A stretch of DNA of 30,728 bases from positions 1-30,728 of the forward strand of contig LSSN01002645.1 in the NCBI GenBank assembly GCA_001970855.1, read 5' to 3'. The notes under the pieces were generated by a model. That model ran no database searches. It was given only the letters and a program-made list of their open reading frames with translations, and had not been told where the DNA came from. Shown here piece after piece: positions 13,117 to 22,600 of this stretch. Both the position numbers and the translations under genes were made by a program. Source of the stretch: Smittium culicis. Taxonomy: Eukaryota > Kickxellomycota > Harpellomycetes > Harpellales > Legeriomycetaceae. How positions within the stretch are numbered: the stretch's first letter is position 1; each line of letters begins with the position of its first letter.

Positions 13117-13291
13117 TCTTCAAAAATGACCAGCAGAAAAAATATATATTTACGAGTTTTTACAAAAATTTGCTATTTGCTAATAAATATATTCAAACCA
13201 ATAATTTATTAAATCTCAGAGTTTAATTATTTTATAGATATTCAGTGGTCTACTTCAACTAAGTATAAGTATCATGCCATTCGTGAAAGGG
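13117..13291 (-). mobile_element. TTAA-type miniature element, copy E
   Basis: It lies inside the 1.4-kb TIR element. On the minus strand it begins CCCTTTCACGAATGG, contains TTAGCAAATAGCAAAT in the middle and ends near TTTTTTCTGCTGGTC, matching the order of motifs in copy B. Neither flank retains a clear TTAA, so the end near 13117 is approximate. Confidence 0.5.
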
Positions 13292-13335
13292 TACATCTGC
13301 TGCTTCTCATAAAATTTTTTATCGAATCTAAGCCA

Positions 13336-13549
13336 AGAAAAGCGCCTTTGCAAAATTGTTTGCGACTTGTGCAAATTCAAAAGCAGCTTGTGCAAAATTG
13401 CTTGAGACGTGTGCAAAATTGTTTGAGAAAAATTACGTAATTTCATGAAAAAAATTTTTGAAACACGAAGCGAAAATTTTCTGTGCAAAATCGTTTACGT
13501 GCTGTGCAAAATAGACGGCAGCTTTTGCAAAATAGAATGGAAAACCCTG
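13336..13549 (-). repeat. right terminal inverted repeat with TTTTGCA units
   Basis: Reverse complement of the left arm. It carries seven to eight TTTTGCA-type units, several in the extended form TTTTGCACA. Relative to the left arm it lacks one repeat unit of about 25 bases and has another at its inner end, which indicates unit gain and loss. Confidence 0.75.
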
Positions 13550-13551
13550 TA

Positions 13552-13583
13552 ACACAGAATTTTTTTTGCTGGTGTTTTATTGC
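13552..13583 (+). mobile_element. copy D of the miniature element, right part (tentative)
   Basis: After the TA at 13550-13551 the sequence runs ACACAGAATTTTTTTTGCTGG and continues for about 11 bases, resembling the end of copy B (TTTTTTCAAAGAGTGCTGG plus 11 bases to TTAA). If correct, the 1.4-kb element split copy D. The terminal TTAA is not preserved here, so this part is short and less certain than the left part. Confidence 0.4.
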
Positions 13584-13589
13584 AAATAC

Positions 13590-16200
13590 TGTCTATTTCT
13601 ACCACGTAGTACAAGTTTATCATTCCAATTAGTATTGAAATTTTATTAAATAAACTAAATATATTCTTCTATTTTTGTAGCTCAAAAAAAAAAAAACATT
13701 TATTACACGAAGAAATTAAAACGATAAATACAATAATTATATTTCTTAAATAAGAAGCATATCTGGTTCTCGGATATAATAACAAAATATAATTATCTCG
13801 CGTGTAGCTCCAATAAAATATCTAAAATGTAATGTTTTTTTCACTAAAATTTAAAGAAAACTTCTGAAACCCTTGAATCTTGATAATAAAATCTAATAAA
13901 TTCGGATTTTAATAATCCAAAACATGAAGCTGCGCGAGGCTTGTTAAAAACACATTAGTTATTTGAATAAATGAAGGCTATCGCTGCCCATCATATTATT
14001 TAATAATTGAGGCTATTTATTTTTTCTACTGAATTAACTCGATGGCAGTGCTTGATGTTTCTCGTTTTTTATAAAATTAGTCCTAACTTTTTTAATCTTT
14101 TTTTTTTGCAAATTTTATATAGATTTTTGGTACAATAATAAGTATCAATTTTTTTTTCAGAAATTAACGGGCTAATTGATAGAAAAATATATTAACTATG
14201 TTTACTGTTTACTGTTAAAAATAATCTCACAACCTACTCTAGAAAATTTTATACACGCCTTGTTTTTGTATTTGATAATTTTCTGGCCACATTAAAAAAA
14301 TTTAACGATTTATTGTATACAAGATTTTTTTAGTAAGGTTTCAGTGATTTTAAGGCTTTGATATAATACATTTCTTCTAGAAAGCTCTTGAAAGTATAAT
14401 ATTTATAAAAGACTGCAGTAATAGCATTAGCGTGGTTTATTCCTTTTTTATATTATTAAAATGTGCTATATAATATATGATAAATGTTTTTCTCTGAATA
14501 ACTGTTTTTCAAAATAAAAAAAAATTGAAAATGTATTGATAATTTTGGAAACTGAAAAAGAATTCCATTTTTGATCTAAGCATATTATTTTAGTTTTTTC
14601 TAAAAGAAGTTTTTCTCAGTATAAATTTTAGTAAAAATATCATTAATAAAATTGGTTAAGAATTTTAAATTGAAGTTGTATCAGCTTAGATTTACTGTTT
14701 TACAAAGTCTAATAAAAATACTATGAAAATAATTTCAATAAAAATATTTCCATATTAAAATTATTTAAATTAAAACTAATTAGTAACTTCGATCTAAAAT
14801 AGAGTAATATTAATAAAAAAATTAGCTGAAACACAATCACTGAAAATTATAAAATATAAGACTAAATAAACAAAGTTCCCCATAAATAATTTTGTTAAAA
14901 AAAAGCAAAATAATGATAAAGCGAGGGATTTGGTATTTATTTTATAAATTCCAGCTTTCTTAGTTGCAGTTATACTCAAATAACATATTTAATATAGTTG
15001 ATAGCGCTTTTATCAATAAATAGTATTCTTTATTATCAAATTCAGTTTTAATAAAAGTTGATATAATAACCTCTGATATTATATTAATTATAAAACTAAG
15101 AAATTCTCGATTAATACCAAATCTTTTAGACATATTTCTAATAAAATCGCGCTTTAAACCGCATTTCTTATTTAAGTGTTTATACTTAGATAATTGAAAC
15201 CACTTAAAAGTAATTAAATTGCAAGAGCTAGGAAATAACAGTTATTATTATTACTATTATTATCTATCGGCTATAAGATTTTTATAGCATAAAACTCAAT
15301 TTTTATATTAAAATTACTATAATAATAATCTCAGAATATAATAATTTATCCTGTGAGAATACTCTTTAAAAAAATTAAATAAATTGGATAAAATAAAATT
15401 CGTTTTAGCACAATAAAAAATTTTTTTAATAATAATTTAGATTAGTTAGATAAATTATATATATTTTATAAACTATTATGTATCTGTGATTTATTTTAAG
15501 GGTTGGTATTATTTTTACTACTCGCTCTATTTGTAAGCGCGAAATAAATAAAGCTATATCATTAGAATTTATCGAGTACTATTCCCTATTTGATAATAAT
15601 ACCTGTAAAAACATATAAGTAAAGTTAAATACAAGATTAATAAAAATTTTAGACCCTGAAAGAAATAGCAAAAATATATATGTTATGTTATATAGTTGTT
15701 ATACTTTAAAAAAAAAAGGAATGAGATTATTTTTTATCAAGTTTAAAATTTTTCTATTAAATACTTACTAAATCTGGTTTTAGATTATTTATTTAAATTT
15801 ATGGGGAAATCATTTGCAATATAAAAAGTATTGAAATAAATTACCTTAATATTTGAAAAATAATAAAAGTATATCAAAAATAAATTTTGATTAAGCTATA
15901 TTTTCAATATCTTTATTTTTAAATACTATAAAACATCTTAAAACAAAATAAATATGTTTTTGGTATTGAAAAATATTAAATCTTGCTTTTATATATGCGA
16001 AATCAATATTACTGTTATTTTTTTGTTATATTTAAGTGTAAAATTGTATCTTTTTTTTTTTTGGCAATTAACACTCTTAGTTTATTTGTTGTATTGTACA
16101 AAAAATTGTATTAATAAATAAATAAAAACATGTTGATTGCTATATTTCTTTAGCAGTAAAAACAAATATTTAAATTTTTTGTAAATATTTTCTAAAAAAA
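13590..16200. other. AT-rich stretch, no gene seen
   Basis: Long A and T runs and short frames only. The 61-codon frame at 14794-14979 on the minus strand has chance-like composition. A TTATTA-type simple repeat lies near 15240. Nothing else can be supported. Confidence 0.5.
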
Positions 16201-16213
16201 AGAGTGCAATAAG

Positions 16214-16380
16214 ACTGAATGTTTTTAATAAAGGGTCTCTGGTGTGTCACCTAAGCTTATTGGGTCAAAAATATAAACTTAAACTTAAAAAAAGATTCAA
16301 GCACTCAATGTTTTTATAGTAGGGGACTCTATCAGAGGCGTATAATTAAGCACTATATGCCCAGATGGTCCTCAAAAAAT
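16214..16380. repeat. imperfect direct repeat, possible DNA transposon remnant
   Basis: ACTGAATGTTTTTAATAAAG at 16214 recurs as ACTCAATGTTTTTATAGTAG at 16303, 89 bases on. Each is followed by a GGG(T/A)CTCT block and an AAGC block. The segment GGTGTGTCACCTAAGC next to TTATTGGGTC has the look of Tc1/mariner-type terminal sequence, but no partner inverted repeat was found. Confidence 0.25.
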
Positions 16381-16897
16381 TTAAAAATATCAAAAAAAAG
16401 TGACTTTTATTCAAAAAAAATATTATTAAGTATGAATTTAATAGTGATTAAAATTAATTTTTATGTAAAAATACAAATTGAAATTACAAAAACTGGAAAA
16501 TTTTTAGGTATTTTTATAGTTTTATTTAAAAATTAAAAGCATATAAATGAAATCTATTCAAAAAAAAATCCTCAACTAAACTATGATTAATAAAAATATT
16601 TGAAATATTAAAGTTATAATTGATTGTCAAAGGCTATCACTGAAATGAATAATTTTAATTTCAGCCAGTAAATTTACGCCATACTATTAGCTCATGTTAC
16701 ATCTATCCAGCTACGATGATTAATATTCGATTGAATCGCTAAAAATTAGGCTTTATTTCTGACTAATAACATTGTGTTAATCATATCTTCTGATTTTCTT
16801 AACAAAATAATAACTATTTATCTGAAAATTGGCTATGTATATAAATAAATTCATGCTTAGCGATAAATCCTATCATTCAAAAAAAAAAATAAATAAA

Positions 16898-16910
16898 TAC
16901 GAGTGATATA
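16898..16910 (+). repeat. 13-bp target-site duplication, left copy
   Basis: TACGAGTGATATA is repeated exactly at 17048-17060, flanking the 136-bp poly(A)-tailed insert. Confidence 0.85.
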
Positions 16911-17046
16911 GCTGCTAGAGCGGCGGAGGGGGGTCGGCTGAAAAATTATTTTATTAATTTTTTTTAACTTTTTAAATATTTTTTTATTAGTTTTTGTATA
17001 CTTTTAAATTATGTTTAATAAACTCTCTGAGAAAAAAAAAAAAAAA
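16911..17046 (+). mobile_element. poly(A)-tailed retroposon (SINE or 5'-truncated LINE), copy 1
   Basis: The insert starts with an abruptly GC-rich head (GCTGCTAGAGCGGCGGAGGG), continues AT-rich, carries AATAAA at 17017-17022 and ends in 15 A's at 17032-17046. A perfect 13-base direct duplication surrounds it. This is the standard signature of target-primed reverse transcription by a LINE machinery. I see no A or B box, so it is either a SINE with an unfamiliar head or the 3' end of a longer non-LTR element cut short at its 5' end. It shares its whole length with a second copy at 19480. Confidence 0.8.
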
Positions 17047-17047
17047 G

Positions 17048-17060
17048 TACGAGTGATATA
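17048..17060 (+). repeat. 13-bp target-site duplication, right copy
   Basis: An identical copy of TACGAGTGATATA, following the poly(A) tail after a single G. Confidence 0.85.
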
Positions 17061-17396
17061 TGTGATTTAGTTATAATATTTTCTTAGCATATATTAATTA
17101 TTAACAATAAATAAAGAGGATATAGGATAAATTTATGGAATTGCTAAACGAATTGCATTTTTTTGCTAAATGTACTCCTTAAACAACAATTCTCATTTTA
17201 TTTGCTAGGAGCTGTTATTATTATTACTTTAAGATTTGCCCATAAAAATTGATATTTAATCTTCTCAATCTCAATCCGGATATAATTTTTTAAAAAGAAA
17301 TTTTAATACCTATCTCATCTTTTATTCTATATTAAATGAGTAAAATTTAAAATGTATTTATTAAATAAAGAATATCGAAACAGGGACGACTTGTTC

Positions 17397-19230
17397 AATG
17401 ATCTTTGAAGTAAATATATTAAGCAAAATTTAAACATCAAAATAAAGAGTTCATAAAAATAACATGTATACATTGTCTGCAAAAAAGGTGGATTTTATAA
17501 TAATAAGCAAGTAAAAAATATTAGAAAATCTGAAACTAAAAAATCTGGATGTCCTTTTCAAATTTATGTGGGAAAAAAAATGAATGGATAAGGGTAGATA
17601 GGGTTATAAATCTAGAGTGTAATCATTATATAGATAATGAGGCAATTGATATTTACAATAGTAGAGAATTAATTGATGATCAAAAGGGCATTAAACCTGA
17701 GGTTTATGGATGAGTGATAGCACTGATGGAAATTTTGACTGTTCTTGAGCAAAAAATTCCAAATTTTCCTATATATAATAAAAAAATCTACAAAAAAATC
17801 TTCAAAATTAAAAGATCCAAGTTAAACTGTAGAATAAAAATTCGATCGATCTTTAATATTCTTAGTACAAGATATGCATTCACTAAATAAAGAACCGAAA
17901 AAACCGGTAAAATTATCTGATTACTTTTTTCAATCGAAAATTCTATTAATTCTACTAGGTAAAGCCCAAAGGTTGTACTAATAGTTGTAACTATAAAGCC
18001 AAAAAAATTAAATTTGCCTCTTCTATAAATTTTTGGAGTATCAAGCGCAGGGAAAACCTTCTATTCATACTTTATTTTTATTAAAATAGATACAGAAGAG
18101 TTTTACGACTGACCGCTAAATAATCACAAAGAAATCTTTAAAGGAATAAGCCGACGACAGGCTATATTAACAGATATGATTTGTCACAAATGAATGTTAT
18201 AAAAAATGTGTTTAGTAATAGAAAAAATATAATTTGCTTATGACACATTAATAAGAAAGTATCAAAAAAAATTAAAAAAAGTGGAATCCTTGAAGATTAT
18301 CATCAGTGTATAACTCAAAAATAGTACAACTTATTAAATTCTAAAAGTGGTATAGAATATGAAAGCAACTTAATAGATTTTGAATTAAAAAACTCAAACT
18401 ATAAACATTTTCATAGATACATGGCTCCCATAAAAGAAAAGTTTTATAAATAAATGGGTTGATAAGCATTTATATTTTAGAAACAAAAATATCTGTAGAA
18501 CTTAAGGTGCACATTCAGTACTAAAAAAATACTTATGAATATCGACAGGTAATCTTCTAAAGGTATTTGAAAATATAATTTTGGCAATCAATAGACAATA
18601 CATAAATATTAAACTTAACATGGATTCAGATAATCAAAAGGTCCCAAAATATCTTTAAAGATTTTTACCCAGTAATATACATTACAAAATCTCAGTAGGG
18701 CATCGAAAAAGATAGAGAAACAGTATCAAAAATTTTAAAAATGTCAAATAATAACCCTCTTCCGAAGTTTAAAAATATTTTTAGAGCAAAAATGGGGCTC
18801 TCATGTTGCCATGACTTAAATAATCATATAAGAAAATGTAACTAAATAATTTTACTGTAAGTATAATTATTTTAGGCTCTTAAAAAACCTTACCCTCTGG
18901 AATTTTCAGCAGTTGACTCTATATACATAATTAACGGTGATTTAAAAAAAATCTTAGTATAATTTTTCAAAATTTTTATTAAAATGCCAGATTTCAGAAA
19001 AAAAGTTGAACTTGATCAAATAACAGTTTTTATTAGGTATATATCAATTTTCCTAGCTTATCCTCAAGTAAAGATTACCAAAAAAAGACCTAATAAAATA
19101 TAAAAGATAGAGCTATAGTCAAAAAATTGGAAATAATCGTCTTTTGAATTTCCCGAAAACCCCAAGTTTAAAAATTGTAGTTCATGTGGATACACTGGTC
19201 ATAATAAAAAACCTGTACTAAAAACAGCAA
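17397..19230 (+). pseudogene. decayed MULE (Mutator-like) transposase with FAR1-type zinc finger
   Basis: The protein can be followed in pieces across frames. First comes a FAR1/WRKY-GCM1-like finger (VYIVCKKGG, then KKSGCPFQI, then LECNHY; 17463-17640). Next is a core with GVSSAGKTF and DTEEFYD (18030-18110), then QAILTD, which matches the second catalytic Asp of the MULE DDE core, then CL-HINKKV (18235-18255). After that come WVDKHLYF and GAHSVLKKYL (18455-18535), a SWIM-like CCHDL (about 18804) and a zinc-knuckle-like CSSCGYTGH near 19175. The position expected for the first catalytic Asp, before CNYKAKK near 17985, does not read Asp in either frame. There are at least three frameshifts, one in an A-run near 18000, and more than ten stops. 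In-frame TGA at 18110 and 18241 sits where the family has conserved Trp. The family would act as a cut-and-paste transposase in the nucleus; this copy cannot make one. I could not define its terminal repeats. Confidence 0.8.
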
Positions 19231-19479
19231 AGTTATGTATTATAATGATAATACATGACCTCGCAATTCAAAAAGAAAAAAAAATAAGGACAATAAGAGA
19301 GTTTAAACTGTAGAAAAAAATTTATATTTGATTAGTTTAGCATATTTTTATTTACTTAATTTAATATTTGAAACGGTAATCAACCTTATTTTCCTTTTTA
19401 TTCTTTGGTTCTATCTTAATACTTTTAAAAATATTATTTTATATTTATTTACCTTGAGCCAATATCCAGTAGGTATGGA

Positions 19480-19620
19480 GTTGCTAGAGCGGCGGAGCGG
19501 GGTTGTTTAAAAAATTATTTTTGAAATATTTTTTTAACTTGTTAAATATTTTTTGATAGTCTTTAATATACTTCTAAACTATATTTAATAAACTCTCTGG
19601 GATAAATATATATATATATA
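19480..19620 (+). mobile_element. retroposon sequence, copy 2
   Basis: It matches the insert at 16911 end to end: GTTGCTAGAGCGGCGGAGCG head, the TTTTTAACTTGTTAAATATT middle and AATAAACTCTCTGGGATAAA near the end, followed by a (TA)n run instead of pure poly(A). No target duplication is recognisable, so this copy is older or its tail has changed. It lies just downstream of the broken MULE gene, in the same orientation as copy 1. Confidence 0.7.
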
Positions 19621-22600
19621 TTTAAAAATTCAATTCTTGCATGAGTCAAATTAAAGTAAAATCTGGCCTGAATTATTTAGGAAAGTATATTTCACTTATT
19701 TAGCTGAATCTTGAAAATTTCAGATAGATAAAATATAACTATGCCGGAATTTAAATACTCCTTTTTTAATTAAGTTTGGATACAAGAATTAAATATTAGA
19801 ATTTTTTTTCTATAAGATCTAGAAAATCAAAAACTTATAATAAAACACTCTATCATTTAAGTTAGTATTATGAACTATATTTGAAAAAAGAGTAGCAGAT
19901 AAATTATAAAAACTAAAATAACAAGCGTAAAAAATTATTATTCTGAAATATTTCACCAATAAACTAACAAATTAAAATGGGCTTTATTTTTCATGCAGTA
20001 AATTTATCATAAAAGTGGGTTGCGTTTAGAAATTCCCTAAATTTATCTCAGAAACTGATATGAATAATTCAATAAAAAGCATGAAAACAATCAAATAATA
20101 CCGAAAAAATAAATGTGAAATGGGAAAAAAATACTATATCTTATATTAAAAAATATTTACATCTATTTAATCTAATCATATAGATTATATATATATAAAT
20201 CTTGAAATATGTATTTTATCTTACAAAAAAAATGACAATAAAATCGTATGAGATTAGAAATAGCGCTCATTTTGAGCCTGAAAATTTTATATAAACTGAA
20301 TTTAAGCGGTTATTCAAAAAAGTTGCTGTTTAATTGGTGTTTTGATGGTATTTATCTGTATGAACATTGGTATTGATTTTTAATTTTTGTATTGCATTTA
20401 GAGATCAAAATAAATTTAAGAACTTTGGTATAAGAAAGAAATAATACAAATGAAAAACATAATTTATTAAAATATTAATATGCATAAGATTAGATTTATT
20501 AAATTATTCACAAATTTATGGGATTCGATAATTAAATTAACAATAAAGCAATTAAAAACACAAACAAAATATATATAATTTTTGACGCATTGAATTTAGA
20601 TATAAGTTCATAATTTTTGTTATTTTTCGAGTATAAAAATTATGAGATATTCAAGTTAATGTTTCCTATTGTGCTTATCAATTTAATCTATTTTTTTAAA
20701 TTATTTTTCGTTAAAATTCAAAAAAATAAGAAATTTTTAAATTATTTATACAAGATTAATATATCTAAACATATTAAAAAAATTATCATCAGAAACGATT
20801 ATTTATTTAATTAATCAATTAAAATAGTATGTTTTTTTTATTCTAGTTTAAATTTGACTAATAAAATTAGGAGTTGTAAAAAATTTTATAAAATTATTAA
20901 TTCATCGATTTGAAATAAAAAATTAATATTTTTTTAGTATTTTAAGTGTTAATTTTTTAGCTTATTGAAAATTAATATATATATCTGACTTTATGTAAAA
21001 TTTACGCAATTAAAATAGCGTTATTATTTAATTTTTAGGGAATAATGAAATATATGAAAAACAATTTTAAGCAACAGTATTTAGCTTTTATATTTTATTT
21101 TACATATAAACTAATTATAATATAAAATATAACCTTAATAAAAAACGATTAATTATTTTAAAAATCTTAAATTTAAAAAATAGATTCGCCAATAGAGAAA
21201 AAGAAGAGATAATTATATTTAAACGTAATTAAATGACGACACATAATTTAACATATTTCAATAAATATAAAAAAAAATCCAAAGTATAAATAAACATAAA
21301 ATAAAATCCTTAAGATTTGCTAAAAAGAATTTTTTACACTTATAATTCATATTCTCCCGATGTCAGGATATTTTTCACTGTAAGCACAAAAAAATTATAT
21401 AACATATTTTATATCAATTTTAAATTGTGGTACATTGGAATTGATAAAATTATTAAAAAATGTAATTTTGATATATACACACTCTTCATAAAAAAATAAC
21501 TTATATCTTATTAATTATTCCTATTATTGTCTATTGAATTTATATATCAATTAATCGAATACCAATTAATTATAACTATTAAATTAAAAATAAATTTCTA
21601 TTAATTAAATTTAATTAATATAAAATGGCAATATCTTGCCCAAATGCTTAATATTTAAGCTTAATACACTCTAAAAAATCTTGTAGTACGTTATAAAGAG
21701 TGTGGATAACATTAAAACTTCTTTATTATGAATAATTTTCTGTAAATTAAATTTAATTTATATTAAATGAAATACGAAATAATAGGATAATTCTTATATT
21801 ATTTTATACTAGTTACTTTGAAACCAAAAAAATTTAATTCCTATAATTTCACACCTATAATTACCAAAAATAGTCGCGTTTTTTTTAATAATGATCTATT
21901 AAGATGATATTTTAGGTTAAAAAAAAATCCTGTAAAAATTTTATTTCGATTTATAATTTATGCTCTAAAATTTTTTTTCTGATTGCAAATATAAAAAAAC
22001 TTAAAATTTAAAAGAGAAACATTTGTTTTAGATCATATGATATTTCAATTTTTATAGATGGCTATTTAAATAAACAGTCACTATTTATGATTAAACATTT
22101 GAATATAAATAACTGTGATATTATTAGATATTTTATTCTTTATCTCTTTGATTTCGATTAATTTAAACAGTTTTTTTATGCGTAAATAGGTTGATACTAA
22201 AATTTTAGCCAAGTGAATTATAACAAATTTCAGTGATTCTATTTTTATCGCTCTTATCCTGTAAAAATCAATTGAAAATGGCATAAAATGCTATTTAAGG
22301 ATAAATAGGTTTTAAGGGGTTTTTTTTGTGTACTCCCTTTGATCCCTGCTTATTCATTTTTCTTTGTTTATAAATATATTCAATATCTAATAACATTATT
22401 TTCACATAAATATTTTTCTCTAATGCCAAATTTATTATGTATTTTTTAATCAATAATACTTAATATATTGAAATAAATCCAATAATAAAAGAATAAATTT
22501 TTGATGGAAAAAAAAACTTTATCCTGTCTCTCGAATTAATTATTTTTATTTGAATTTTTCAGTCTTGGTAAAATTTATCATTTCATGCTTACGTATTTTT

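Larger units (their letters stand above)
12142..13549. mobile_element. 1.4-kb TIR element with TA target (mariner-like, non-autonomous)
   Basis: The two ends are long inverted repeats starting CAGGGTTTTCCATTC, flanked by TA at 12140-12141 and at 13550-13551. The outer roughly 125 bases of the two arms differ at only two positions that I could find (G/A in each case on one strand), after which they diverge by units gained or lost. A TA target and a CAGGG terminus are typical of Tc1/mariner-type elements, so that is my superfamily inference. The interior (about 12360-13330) has no transposase remnant: it is AT-rich, has a pyrimidine-rich stretch around 12410-12460, and carries another miniature element. 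The 77-codon minus-strand frame at 13255-13488 is just the arm read as protein and should not be called a gene. Confidence 0.75.

Noticed and set aside
13255..13488. 77-codon minus-strand frame
   Set aside because: It is the right inverted-repeat arm of the 1.4-kb element translated; its QTIL and HKSQ repeats mirror the TTTTGCA units.
14794..14979. 61-codon minus-strand frame
   Set aside because: Chance frame in AT-rich sequence with no recognisable feature.
18845..18885. Possible tiny intron (GTAAGT to TTTTAG) in the MULE relic
   Set aside because: The two sites are only about 20 bases apart, too short for a spliceosomal intron, and the gene is already broken elsewhere.
19328..19510. 60-codon plus-strand frame ending MELLERRSGVV
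   Set aside because: The end is the retroposon head read as protein, and the rest is AT-rich chance sequence.
20617..22284. 65-67 codon frames at 20617-20814 (plus) and 22081-22284 (minus)
   Set aside because: Dominated by I, K, N, F, L and Y as AT bias predicts. No conserved motif.
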